A DNA stretch of 33,605 nucleotides from Nemertoderma westbladi (GCA_032718475.1 JAUCBJ010009050.1:1-33605), one strand, 5' to 3'. Counted from the stretch's first letter, positions 22,374 through 32,742 are shown. Made by a program: numbers and translations. The notes: generated by a model from the sequence alone, not told the origin.

Positions 22374-22850
22374 GTACCGGTATGGTTTCAGTTTATTTAT
22401 TTATTTATTTCACTAATACATATATAAAGTACATACAATATACATAACAAAAAAAAATTACAATCCAAATTTACGTATTTACAAACAGTTAATTTCCTCG
22501 AAATAAGTGCCGCAGCGTTAAGTTTTAAAAGTAATGTGAAATTAAAATTTAACTAGGTAATAGTGAAAAGGGCTACACGGCAATATAGCAAAGCTAGTAC
22601 GTGGCTGTGCGCCGTTTAGAAGGTTATTGACGATTTTAATACAGTATATATTGTGTTCATTAGAATTACTACCGTATACGTTATATTGTATAATTAAATT
22701 TAAAGCACCGCGTAGAAATATATGAATACATAAAAGTGACGATCCATCTGTACTTAGGCACGACATTTTAATTAAAAATTAAAATAAATAATTAAAAATT
22801 AATTAAAAAAATTAAAATTAAAAAAAAATAATTAAAAATCAACATCATGG
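22374..22850. other. AT-rich low-complexity part of intron 1
   Basis: Contains a (TTTA)n run at about 22393-22410 and an AATTAAAA-rich run at about 22766-22840. The minus-strand frame 22542-22766 has no recognisable motif. Nothing else is seen. Confidence 0.5.
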
Positions 22851-22859
22851 GCTGAAGTA

Positions 22860-24290
22860 ATCAAACGAAATACAGATGGAATAAAAGAAATGGAAATAAA
22901 GCTCCAAGCTGCAGTATCTTCAACTGCACCTAAACAATCTGCCAATGTCAATGATATAGAAAAAATTATCAGGCAAAATGAGGACCGTAAACATAATGTA
23001 ATCATCCATGGTGTTCCTGGAGACAATAAAAACAACTTACAGTACACACAGCAACGCCTGAAAGACAAATCATTATTCCAGGAATTACTTCAGGGGAAGC
23101 CTGCGCCCCATAGTATTTCCAGAATTGATAGACCACGAGAGGACTGCACACCAAGACCGTGGAGGAGGACCGATAGAGGACGCAAATACAAGCAAAACAA
23201 ACAGTCGGCCGAAGCCGGAGGCGACCCGAAGGCTCCTCTTTCGATAGCTGCTACCCGAGGGTAGGGGTGGGCGCTACTCGTATCCCAAGATTTGCCCCCC
23301 AGTTATTTAACTGGTACTCATTTTATCGACCCCAGTGGATGAAAGGCTGACTGGATCCTGACGGGGCTGAACCTACAACCATTAGATTACAGGCCCGGCG
23401 CTCAACCAACTGAGCTACCCCGTGAACTTGCTTGAACGTGAACTTGCTTTTAAAGCAAGACAACGGAAACGACAACTAGGTCTGAGGCGGCCTACTACTA
23501 ACATGGAAGTTGAGGTGGGGCATATTACCATAAATGATTCCACCCAATCGAGTTTTGATAGAATTGACTGACTAGATAGCTCAGTACAAACTCGAGATGG
23601 AAGAGCTGTTAATGCTACTTTTATCAATAAAAATCCATAATCTTTCCAATGTCTCAAATGCAACATGCAATAATTCCACACAAAACCATGATAAAAACAA
23701 TATCCACTCCACTCCAATATACCCATGTACACATACACTTACAAACCTAAAAAAACTCTTCTCCTTCATGAACTCAACTGGTCTGTTTCAACTTATAACT
23801 GAACCCACTAGGGTCACCGATACAACCTCAACTTGTATTGATCATATCTTCACATCTCTCCCAGAAATGGAAGCCAACTCAGGGGTAATCAAGGAGGCCC
23901 TTAGCTCTACGTGCAACCTTAAATCTGGTGTTTCACCTTTCAAATATAAAGGTGCAACAATTGTTGATGAAATTGAAAAACTCCGTATTTTATCTGATGT
24001 ATTTTCTGAAAACTATTCTGTTGATGATGGTGCTAGTCCCATATTTGAGCGCCATGTTCCAAGTAATATTTCTTTATCCATGTTGATTTTAGTCCTGTAA
24101 ACGTTTGCTGTATGTTACGTAAAATTTAAGGTTAATTGAGTCGTACACCTGATGGTTTCCCCAGTATTATTTTCTCTAAATTATCACGCTCGCTGCTTGG
24201 CAGCCCCTCTAGCGGCCATATTCCAAATCTCATTCAGTAGCCACTGTCTACCTTCAATTTGGTTTACAGCATACGTAGTTCCTATTTACT
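22860..24290 (+). mobile_element. Decayed CR1/L2-like LINE in pieces (ORF1, endonuclease end, RT start)
   Basis: Three plus-strand pieces are in element order. ORF1-like: 22890 to about 23170, with RKHNVIIHGVPGD, as in the RRM-like ORF1 region of many LINEs, and ISRIDRPRED. Endonuclease end: about 23740-23870, with the LITEPTRVTDTTSTCIDHIF motif typical of CR1/L2-type endonucleases. RT start: about 24150-24290, with PDGFPS followed after a frameshift by LAAPLAAIFQISFSSHCLPSIW. Stops and frameshifts break all pieces. A SINE lies between the first two in opposite orientation. All lie in whirlin intron 1, antisense to the gene. Whether this is one element or several is not certain. Confidence 0.75.
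23258..23424 (-). mobile_element. tRNA-derived SINE
   Basis: The minus strand starts with a tRNA-like head, GGGGTAGCTCAGTTGGTTGA, giving a good A box (TAGCTCAGTTGG). A B-box-like GGTTGTAGGTTCAGCCCCG follows (plus strand 23362-23380), so an internal RNA polymerase III promoter is plausible. The body contains GGGGTCGATAAAATGAGTACC, a core I recall from animal tRNA-SINEs of the MetaSINE type; this attribution is from memory. It is not a working tRNA, because the anticodon and acceptor stems do not close. Confidence 0.75.
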
Positions 24291-24793
24291 GTAAATATTT
24301 ATACTCATTATGTATACTGTATATACTATATTTTTATCTACGCTATCGTTAGATTCGATCTGATATTTTTATTTCCGTGTTCTTTATTTCCGTTTTTTAT
24401 ATATGATTTTATCCGTTACAATCCTAGTTATTTTATTTCACTGTTCTACTGTATGTTTTGTTTTCATCAGCACTACTGTCGACTGTTGTTTACTTGATTA
24501 TTTAAATCACCATTGGATGTACTGTATATTTTAATTAGATGCATTGGTCACTTTCTTTCTGATAATTCCGTTTGGTGTCTGTTGTTATTTTCTTCTGTGT
24601 CCGCTTGGCAACTGTGAGTGTACCTGGTTTTTACCGTGTACCTAGTTGTTTTTCTCCGGTGACAATATTAATTCATTTTATAATATTTCACTGTGTTAAT
24701 AATAATAATAATTAATGGCAAGATACTGAAATATGGCATTTAAATTAAGTGCAAGGTTAAATCCAAATCCCACAATAAACGAAATTCAATAGA
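24291..24793. other. Unassigned AT-rich intron 1 sequence
   Basis: No open frame with a recognisable motif is seen. It may be further decayed LINE sequence. A short (TAA)n run occurs at about 24699-24712. Confidence 0.4.
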
Positions 24794-24805
24794 AGAGGTT
24801 TACAG

Positions 24806-25877
24806 TTATATTTTTGAGAGTAATCAGCCGTTATCTGCGTCGTCTTTCCGTTATATTTTTGAGAGTAATCAGCCGTTATCTGCGTTGTTTTTCCGTTATA
24901 TTTTTGAGAGTAATCAGCCGTTATCTGCGTTGTTTTTCCGTTATATTTTTGAGAGTAATCAGCCGTTATCTGCGTCGTCTTTCCGTTATATTTTTGAGAG
25001 TAATCAGCCGTTATCTGCGTTGTTTTTCCGTTATATTTTTGAGAGTAATCAGCCGTTATCTGCGTTGTTTTTCAGTTATATTTTTGAGAGTAATCAGCCG
25101 TTATCTGCGTCGTCTTTCCGTTATATTTTTGAGAGTAATCAGCCGTTATCTGCGTTGTTTTTCCGTTATATTTTTGAGAGTAATCAGCCGTTATCTGCGT
25201 TGTTTTTCCGTTATATTTTTGAGAGTAATCAGCCGTTATCTGCGTTGTTTTTCAGTTATATTTTTGAGAGTAATCAGCCGTTATCTGCGTCGTCTTTCCG
25301 TTATATTTTTGAGAGTAATCAGCCGTTATCTGCGTTGTTTTTCCGTTATATTTTTGAGAGTAATCAGCCGTTATCTGCGTTGTTTTTCCGTTATATTTTT
25401 GAGAGTAATCAGCCGTTATCTGCGTCGTCTTTCCGTTATATTTTTGAGAGTAATCAGCCGTTATCTGCGTTGTTTTTCCGTTATATTTTTGAGAGTAATC
25501 AGCCGTTATCTGCGTTGTTTTTCCGTTATATTTTTGAGAGTAATCAGCCGTTATCTGCGTTGTTTTTCCGTTATATTTTTGAGAGTAATCAGCCGTTATC
25601 TGCGTTGTTTTTCCGTTATATTTTTGAGAGTAATCAGCCGTTATCTGCGTCGTCTTTCCGTTATATTTTTGAGAGTAATCAGCCGTTATCTGCGTTGTTT
25701 TTCCGTTATATTTTTGAGAGTAATCAGCCGTTATCTGCGTTGTTTTTCCGTTATATTTTTGAGAGTAATCAGCCGTTATCTGCGTTGTTTTTCCGTTATA
25801 TTTTTGAGAGTAATCAGCCGTTATCTGCGTTGTTTTTCCGTTATATTTTTGAGAGTAATCAGCCGTTATCTGCGTCG
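24806..25877. repeat. 45-bp minisatellite, about 24 units
   Basis: The plus-strand unit is GTTATATTTTTGAGAGTAAT followed by CAGCCGTTATCTGCGTTGTTTTTCC. Units are nearly identical and differ mainly at CGTCGTCTTTCC versus CGTTGTTTTTCC; the first form recurs every three to five units. A rarer TTCAGTTATA variant appears at 25073 and 25253. As 45 is 15 codons, two plus frames (363 and 350 codons) and one minus frame (230) stay open; they are repeat artefacts. The array lies in whirlin intron 1, 416 bp from the exon 1 donor. Confidence 0.97.
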
Positions 25878-26017
25878 TTTTTCCCTTGTGTTGGGGGAAT
25901 TTTGATTGCGCAGAAATATATAGTACAGAACATTTGAGAAACATCCTTATGGTCTATTGGTAGAATGGTTTATTTTATACTACACCATAAAAAATAAAAT
26001 ACTTATTGTAATTTTAA

Positions 26018-26039
26018 GGGGGGGGGGGGGGGGGGGGGG
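26018..26039. repeat. Poly(G) run of 22
   Basis: A pure run of G between the 45-bp array and exon 1. Such runs are prone to length error in sequencing. On the gene strand it is poly(C). Confidence 0.9.
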
Positions 26040-26144
26040 TTGTTATCCTCGTGGGTTTATATCAGCATTTGGAATGACTCATTATGTTCGATCGTGAAAC
26101 AATCCGCTCGGATCAGCTCGCGAGTATTTGGCGTAAATCGACGG

Positions 26145-26189
26145 GGGAATTTGACGCAAATAACAGCTGATTACTCTTAAAAATTAAAC
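26145..26189 (-). repeat. Single inverted, diverged copy of the 45-bp unit
   Basis: The stretch GACGCAAATAACAGCTGATT and its flanks aligns over 45 bp without gaps to the reverse complement of the array unit, with about 10 mismatches. It lies about 270 bp from the end of the array and 105 bp from the exon 1 donor. Confidence 0.8.
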
Positions 26190-26293
26190 TGTTCTATTGA
26201 CTTTAGTTTCTTATTTTGATTATTTATAATAATGTGTCATACTGTAACCCGCCTCTTTGGAAGTCTCAAACTGAAAAAAAGTTATAAACAAAC

Positions 26294-26833
26294 CTTAAGC
26301 GCATTATCTAGGGTTATATCCATGAAGTAGACGTTGTTTGCGGTAACAATCTGGTCGCCAACCTTCAGTCCTGCTTGGTCCGCAATGCCTCTTTTTTGAA
26401 CCATACTAACGAAGATGCCGATGTTGTATTCCGCTCCGCCTCGGATGTGGAATCCGAACGATTCCTCATCGCTCGCTCGTTCCATACCGACCCGTCCGAT
26501 ATCCACATCCTCGTTGTCCCAATTCCGATTCTCGCCTTCCACGGAGGTCTGCTCGTTCTTTAAACTCTCCATCCAGTTGTCCGACATCGTTAGGAAGGGC
26601 CCGCGATCCGACTCCGGGAGGATCTTCGCGACGTCCGCCATTAGTTCGCGTTTATTCGGAGTGTCGAGGAGGGCTTTCAGGTTCTCCAGAAGTTCTACAA
26701 GGTCCCGTTCGCGGTCGTATTCGTCTAAACATCGCAGGAAATGCCGCCGTTCTACGTCGCTGAGGTTGTAGCTGAGGTGTTGGTGGAACGTTCGCATGTT
26801 TTTAGACAACTTCTGGTCATCAATCGGAGCCAT
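26294..26833 (-). CDS. WHRN: Whirlin-like scaffold gene, exon 1 (start, HHD1 and most of PDZ1)
   Basis: Whirlin is a multi-PDZ scaffold of actin-based protrusions and the periciliary zone, where its PDZ domains bind C-termini of membrane partners such as usherin and ADGRV1 in vertebrates (family knowledge). The start ATG at 26833-26831 has A at -3 and G at +4, and an in-frame TAA lies upstream at 26869-26867; an apparent extension to 26854 begins at TTG. Residues 8-82 (KNMRTFHQHL, ERRHFLRCLDEYD, ALLDTPNKRE, LPESDR) match the N-terminal harmonin-homology domain of whirlin. An acidic linker follows to about 120. PDZ1 starts near 121 with the binding loop SFGFHI (125-130), then RGGAEYNIGIFVS and GLKVGDQI. 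The exon ends at codon 180 (AAG) with donor AAG|GTTTGT at 26293. Position of HHD1 before PDZ1 favours whirlin over PDZD7, which lacks it there, and over harmonin by sequence. Confidence 0.9.
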
Positions 26834-27409
26834 CTTTGATTCCGACTTGACCAAACGGACTAGTATTTAGTAGTGCAGTTGTAGTACAAAGGTAATTAAA
26901 TAAAACACAATTTACATAAATTAGTTATAAATCAAATACGTTTAACTTTACTACGTTTATGACTAGTATAGAAGGTGTCACTCAGTTCCACACAATAGTT
27001 CTCACTTATAATTAATATTAATATTTCATTTTAGAGTTGTCATTGTAGTCATACAGGCTGTAGGCATCGCAACTACATCCTAATCCTACATCGTTTAACC
27101 ATAACCTACAGTATAGTTGTATAGGTTGGCTGCTCGCCCCCTAATTATCATTTAAGGGAAAGGAACAGATTACAGTGACATGTAATTCTAACCAAAACAA
27201 TTAACTTGAGTTATATAACAGGTGACAGTTTCATAATCAGATAGACAAATTATAATTATTTATTGAAGTTGGCTGACTCTCCAACGTAGTTAGTGAGTTA
27301 CAGTTTATAACAATAATTAATAATCATACATTTTATTGATATCGATCGGCATGCTGCCCCCCCCCTCCCCCCCGGTGGCTATATCCATTAAGATTACTAA
27401 AATAGTCTA
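26834..27409 (-). promoter_or_regulatory. 5' flank and probable 5' UTR/promoter of the whirlin-like gene
   Basis: The sequence immediately upstream of the ATG should hold the 5' UTR and perhaps the promoter, unless a further non-coding exon exists. No convincing TATA box or CpG island is visible. A C-rich run, 27356-27373, adjoins GATCGGCATGCTGC, a 14-bp match to the RTE-like LINE tail that could be chance. Confidence 0.3.
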
Positions 27410-27470
27410 ACATGGCACGGTACTGAGTCCCAAGTCCCACGCTCTGCCAACTGAGCCACTGGGGCCGTAT
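27410..27470 (-). mobile_element. Partial tRNA-like SINE head
   Basis: The minus strand reads GGCCCCAGTGGCTCAGTTGG followed by CAGAGCGTGGGACT, a good A box and D-arm of a tRNA-like sequence. No B box (GGTTC-type) follows, so this is a truncated SINE head or decayed tRNA pseudogene. It differs from the SINE at 23258-23424. Confidence 0.45.
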
Positions 27471-27789
27471 CAAGCCTTAATACCAAAACCTAACGAGAAA
27501 TTAACAACAACGGATAGAATACGTGAGGTCTCGCTACGCGGACATAAAATTGTAAGAGTTTAATAAGCAATATGGGTATGGCAGAGATCACAATATTACT
27601 GTATATATACTGCATATCCCTATTCAATAGAATGAAAAATTTATGTGTCACATAGAATAAAAAATAAATAAAATACAATACTTAGTACACGCCGATATCC
27701 CAATGACCTGACCACAATCGCCATTCGCCGCCGGATGCCCAAGTCGCCTCCGCCAGCTAATTCCGGGTTATATAACTCTACCCTCTATA

Positions 27790-28460
27790 GAATGCTGTGC
27801 CGGCTTCTCGACAAAATTACGCCGCCACAACTCCCAAAATTACGCCGCCACAACTCCCTATCCCCTATGACTTTCGCAAGATAATCCCCATCTTCAAGGC
27901 CATTGTCCTATAAGAGGCGTCTCAAGAAAGTCATGGGCTGTCCACCATGCTTACTTGCTCCATGAGGCTGCCAAAGCACAAGATTATGAACTGGTTGGTC
28001 CTCACAGCGAAAGCAATGTCCTGCAAATCGGAGGCGGCTTTGTTCAAGTGCCAAGGTTGGGGGAACCAATAAGACACCCCCAATGTCATATAGTGTCTGG
28101 TTGGAGATGTGTGCATTGTACTTGACGCAGTGAACCCGACGTAGCATTCTTGTGAATGTACCATCCATTTTGTCGATAAGCCGGCACAGCATTCTTAAAA
28201 ATGCAGCTGCAATGCAGCATGCCGATCCTAGTAGTAGTAGTAGTATCCAGAGATTTGGTGTCCTCAGCTGTTACGACTCCCAGCATGGACTCCCATAGAG
28301 GAGTACAGGTTCTACTGCTGCTCTAAATTGAAACATTAAGATTACGTTTTATTCTATGTTACTTCCTAATCATGGCCAAGGCTATCACATTTAGCGCTTC
28401 CTTCCATTTAAAAAGATTAGGTCTTCCTTCACCTGACTTCCGGATCGATGATCCCGAGTT
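27790..28460 (-). mobile_element. Decayed copy of the RTE-like LINE (RT C-terminal region)
   Basis: The minus strand matches 15290-15840 of the window, including the FTRMLRRVHCVKYNAHISNQ region and PVHNLVLWQPHG. It has a 20-bp-scale local duplication near 27820-27850 (ACGCCGCCACAACTCCC twice) and increasing divergence after 28330. The copy is interrupted at 28167-28244 by a short insertion of the same family's 3' end in opposite orientation. No intact frame remains. Confidence 0.88.
28167..28244 (+). mobile_element. 78-bp nested insertion of the same LINE family's 3' end
   Basis: The plus strand reads TTTGTCGATAAGCCGGCACA, the LINE 3' hairpin, GCCGATC and then (CTA/TAG) repeats. It equals the 3' terminus of the copy at 15251-15310 in sense. 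It splits the antisense copy between CCATCC (28161-28166) and ATCCAGAG (28245 on), so ATCC is a likely 4-bp target-site duplication. Confidence 0.85.
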
Positions 28461-29020
28461 TAGTCACTCACTTTATGATGATACTATAAGGAAGGACACA
28501 ATATAAAGACACAATTAATATAAAATACAGAACGTAGGCTTACACATTGATTACACAGTACGAAATAATACGACTCGACTAAAGTACTGTAATCAAATTT
28601 TAACATTGGTGCAACAACCAATGTTAACTGCTAAACAGTTAACAGTTAAAGTTGATTCAATATTCGAAACTTCCAGTATACCTTTAGGTAAACCGTGCTC
28701 AGACTATTTGACGCTTGCCAACAACGCGGTAGTAGAACGTTGCCTGTATGCTAGAGGATGATCATAGTGTAAATACAAAACAATTTGAAATATACTGTAC
28801 TGTGGAATGTGTTTAAACCATAATTCTTGGCACTGCAGAGTGTAAAGGAATTATGACATGTTACCTACACACAATAAAAAGGTATGGGCTACTTTCAGTT
28901 CCCTATAGCTGACTGTCCTGTTTGTAGAAGATTATGGGGGCCCAACATCAAAGCGTCAATGTTAATTAATTATTAAATAGTCGTTGTTGACAGATATCAG
29001 AGCGCTGCGGTGATATTCCG
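28461..29020. other. Unassigned sequence with two overlapping inverted repeats
   Basis: No gene is seen. AACATTGGT at 28602-28610 pairs with ACCAATGTT at 28617-28625, and TGTTAACTG at 28622-28630 pairs with CAGTTAACA at 28636-28644; the two stems share four bases and are mutually exclusive. Confidence 0.55.
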
Positions 29021-29023
29021 CCA

Positions 29024-30525
29024 GAAGTTAAGTTAATAACCAATACTAGGCAGTTAATAAGTTAATAAGTTAATAACCAATACTAGGCAGTTAATAAGTT
29101 AATAACCAATACTAGGCAGTTAATAAGTTAATAAGTTAATAACCAATACTAGGCAGTTAATAAGTTAATAAGTTAATAACCAATACTAGGCAGTTAATAA
29201 GTTAATAAGTTAATAACCAATACTAGGCAGTTAATAAGTTAATAACCAATACTAGGCAGTTAATAAGTTAATAAGTTAATAACCAATACTAGGCAGTTAA
29301 TAAGTTAATATAAGTTAATAACCAATACTAGGCAGTTAATAAGTTAATAAGTTAATAACCAATACTAGGCAGTTAATAAGTTAATAACCAATACTAGGCA
29401 GTTAATAAGTTAATAAGTTAATAACCAATACTAGGCAGTTAATAAGTTAATAACCAATACTAGGCAGTTAATAAGTTAATAAGTTAATAACCAATACAAG
29501 GCAGTTAATAAGTTAATAAGTTAATAACCAATACTAGGCAGTTAATAAGTTAATAAGTTAATAACCAATACTAGGCAGTTAATAAGTTAATAAGTTAATA
29601 ACCAATACTAGGCAGTTAATAAGTTAATAAGTTAATAACCAATACTAGGCAGTTAATAAGTTAATAACCAATACTAGGCAGTTAATAAGTTAATAAGTTA
29701 ATAACCAATACTAGGCAGTTAATAAGTTAATATAAGTTAATAACCAATACTAGGCAGTTAATAAGTTAATAAGTTAATAACCAATACTAGGCAGTTAATA
29801 AGTTAATAACCAATACGAGGCAGTTAATAAGTTAATAACCAATACTAGGCAGTTTATAAGTTAATAAGTTAATAACCAATACTAGGCAGTTAATAAGTTA
29901 ATAAGTTAATAACCAATACTAGGCAGTTAATAAGTTAATAAGTTAATAACCAATACTAGGCAGTTAATAAGTTAATAAGTTAATAACCAATACTAGGCAG
30001 TTAATAAGTTAATAACCAATACTAGGCAGTTAATAAGTTAATAAGTTAATAACCAATACTAGACAGTTTATAAGTTAATAAGTTAATAACCAATACTAGG
30101 CAGTTAATAAGTTAATAAGTTAATAACCAATACTAGGCAGTTAATAAGTTAATAAGTTAATAACCAATACTAGGCAGTTAATAAGTTAATAACCAATACT
30201 AGGCAGTTAATAAGTTAATAAGTTAATAACCAATACTAGGCAGTTAATAAGTTAATAAGTTAATAACCAATACTAGGCATTTAATAAGTTAATAACCAAT
30301 ACAAGGCAGTTAATAAGTTAATAAGTTAATAACCAATACTAGGCAGTTAATAAGTTAATAAGTTAATAACCAATACTAGGCAGTTAATAAGTTAATAAGT
30401 TAATAACCAATACTAGGCAGTTAATAAGTTAATAAGTTAATAACCAATACTAGGCAGTTAATAAGTTAATAACCAATACTAGGCAGTTAATAAGTTAATA
30501 AGTTAATAACCAATACTAGGCAGTT
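29024..30525. repeat. 37/29-bp minisatellite with 8-bp subrepeat, about 43 units
   Basis: Units end ACCAATACTAGGCAG and are preceded by two or three copies of TTAATAAG, which gives 29-bp and 37-bp forms; two units have an extra TATAAG insertion (near 29310 and 29730). The short and long forms are mixed without a clear fixed period. It lies 2.2-3.7 kb upstream of the whirlin ATG. Confidence 0.95.
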
Positions 30526-30529
30526 GCAA

Positions 30530-31388
30530 ACGGTTATTCATAGTTTGTAATAATCAGTGTTCATTATTCGTAGTTTGTAATGTAGGGCCTACGATTTTTA
30601 TCACTAATTTTCTATGTTAATTGCATTTGCAATATAGATCAAGTCTAATTCTAAGGATATGTGATGTCGTCACTAATGAGGGTGGAGGTGGAGGATCTAA
30701 AGAAGGGATCCGTAGCAGCTAAAATTGTTTCGTTGAACCTGTTAACAACCTTGTCCACACCATCCTTATCCATGGTCTCAATACTATCATTGATAATATC
30801 TGAAATACAGTTCCAGTCACTAGTTAAATTAGGCGATTCTAGCCTTCTAACCCCTTCCTAGCCTTCTGGGTTCATTGTGTCAAGTACATTGAACACATCT
30901 TCAATCAGAGCATTGGATGTGTGTCATTAGGGGGGGGGGGAAATCGATTTTTCAATGACAATCCCCTCTAATGCAGATTTTTATGGGGATTTCAAATCTT
31001 CAAACCGTTTGTTAATAGCTGATTAAGTTCAAAAGTTATGAGTGTTAATGTTAACCATACTCTGCGTAAATGTCTGTGAAAATTGTCTGTCTGGCATTGT
31101 GTTTCTGACGGTTTGTCTGTCAAAATATAACAAAAGCATTCTTTCTAGGTAAAAGTTATGCTATGGGGGTTTTCCTGGTCGCTGATGTCCTTACAAGCGT
31201 CAGTTTTTACTTTTAACGAAAACTATTATGTCTCTATGTCTGTCTGTCCGACGATCTGTCTGTCAAAATATAAGGACATCATACCACCTAGCCTAAACTT
31301 CTTTGTTATGGGTTTTTTGGTCGCTGATTTCATTTCCGAAGTCAGTTTTAATTCTTAGTGAAGTCTATTATGTCTGATTGTCGGCAAA
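30530..31388. other. Unassigned sequence with a diverged tandem duplication
   Basis: Two related stretches, about 31098-31240 and 31247-31380, share CTGTCTGTCAAAATATAA, a GGTCGCTGAT motif, and GTCAGTTTT with TATTATGTCT. They look like an old tandem duplication of about 150 bp. Open frames at 30661-30861 and 31158-31358 have no recognisable motif. A run of 10-11 G occurs near 30930. Confidence 0.5.
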
Positions 31389-31628
31389 TTTGTAGCTGAA
31401 TGTAGAAAATTGCGCCGCCACAACTCCCTATCACCCATGACATTTGCTAGATCATCCGCATCTTCAAGGCCAGTGTCCTTTAAGATGCGTCTCAAGAAAG
31501 TCATGGGCTGTCCACAATGCTTATTCGCTCCATGAGGGCGTCAAAGTACAAGATTATGCACTGGCTGGTCCTCACGGCGAAAGCAATGTCCTGCAAAGCG
31601 GAGGCGGTACCGTTCAAGTGTCAAGCTA
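31389..31628 (-). mobile_element. Internal fragment of the RTE-like LINE
   Basis: The stretch matches 15305-15535 closely (for example GCCACAACTCCCTATCACCC and CTGGTCCTCACGGCGAAAGC). Both ends are cut: it lacks the 3' hairpin and tail as well as everything upstream. The plus-strand frame 31444-31629 is antisense to it and is a shadow. Confidence 0.88.
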
Positions 31629-32430
31629 GGAGCGATCAAACGGTTGGGTGTGCGATCAAACCATGATTTCTTCAAAAGCTGGAGACAAATGGTATTTAAC
31701 TAAGTTATATCCCAGACCAGGACAAAGCAACTCTATATAACTAAATTAATTATCTTACCATTATTAGTTACTATGGTAGTTGGTGAACTAACTGAACCAA
31801 CTGGTAGTTAGTTTTCTACAATTTTTCCCATTATATTCTTAATTGTAATAAATACTGTAGGGCAAGTAAATTAAACTCTCAGTTTACGTAGCCTAGGTTA
31901 CGTAGCCTACTTACACACTAGGCCTACTTGTTATTAATAATAACAAATAATGAGATTTTTAATAGCTAAAATGTTGCAGCAGATAATAAGAAACGGAATG
32001 GAAGTATTTGCTCTACCGTTGATAGGAATTTGATCACGTTTATCCAAATCGACAAAATTAAAGAAATATCTGCAATAACTGCAAATACATCATGGTCTGA
32101 TCAATGAGTCTGTGTGTGAGCGGATTCAATTCCGCCTCATTACCCTCATAAAGTTGGGAAGTGGCATCTTTTTCAGCAATATTGGAGATACGAGATTGAT
32201 AACAACCAATCTCGTATCACACCCAATAACGGGGATAACATACACCCCAAAAGCCACACAAAGGGAGGTTAGAGGTCAAACCACCTCGAGAGGGCAGATA
32301 ACCAACAGCGGGGGGGGGGGGGGGGGACACTCCCACAGAGGTGAGAGGCGTGAAGTAGGTCATCAACCAATGGGAGCGGGGAAAAGTATCCACTGGACAA
32401 AGGCCAAAGTAATGTAAGAATGAATACATA
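31629..32430. other. Unassigned sequence with a strong hairpin and poly(G)
   Basis: A perfect 12-bp inverted repeat lies at 32187-32218 (GATACGAGATTG, 8-nt loop, CAATCTCGTATC). A run of about 16 G occurs near 32310-32325. The plus-strand frame 32112-32417 crosses both and is not convincing as a gene. Confidence 0.5.
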
Positions 32431-32605
32431 TATTATCCTATTACCGGTCAGTTAATCAGTTTACTCAGTCATTCAGTTCAGTGCAGACTGGTGATGTTCT
32501 TCACCGTCACCGTCACCACACATCACATATATTATCCTATTACCGGTACACTGTTATCCCATCAATCTATCAACTGTGCTGTTATATTATCCTATTACCG
32601 TGTTC
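32427..32605. repeat. Three dispersed copies of ATATTATCCTATTACCG
   Basis: The 17-bp motif occurs near 32430, 32526 and 32584, each followed by G or T. The spacing is unequal (about 96 and 58 bp). It could be part of an LTR or a promoter region of the unidentified element to the right. Confidence 0.6.
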
Positions 32606-32742
32606 ATTCAATCATTAATACGAACATCAAGACGATAACAACAAACTTTATTTCACAACCAGTCACAGTCCCGTCACAGTGAAGAACTACCAGCGCAACT
32701 AGCTGTGACTGCCAGACACCAAACTGCCAGAGGACTTGTAAA

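Noticed and set aside
23355-23424. A functional tRNA gene on the minus strand
   Set aside because: A and B boxes are present but the acceptor and anticodon stems do not close, and a SINE body follows.
26834-26854. Extension of the whirlin start upstream to 26854
   Set aside because: That codon is TTG; the first ATG after the in-frame TAA is at 26833, in good start context.
26282-26854. Assignment of exon 1 to harmonin (USH1C) or PDZD7
   Set aside because: The N-terminal domain and the linker after PDZ1 (SWLDTNGR...SPP) resemble whirlin more; PDZD7 has no HHD before PDZ1. This is judged by eye and a tree would settle it.
27346-27359. Another RTE-like LINE tail (GATCGGCATGCTGC)
   Set aside because: Only 14 bp match before a C-rich run, which may be chance.
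31444-31629. Plus-strand open frame of 61 codons
   Set aside because: It is antisense to a fragment of the RTE-like LINE.
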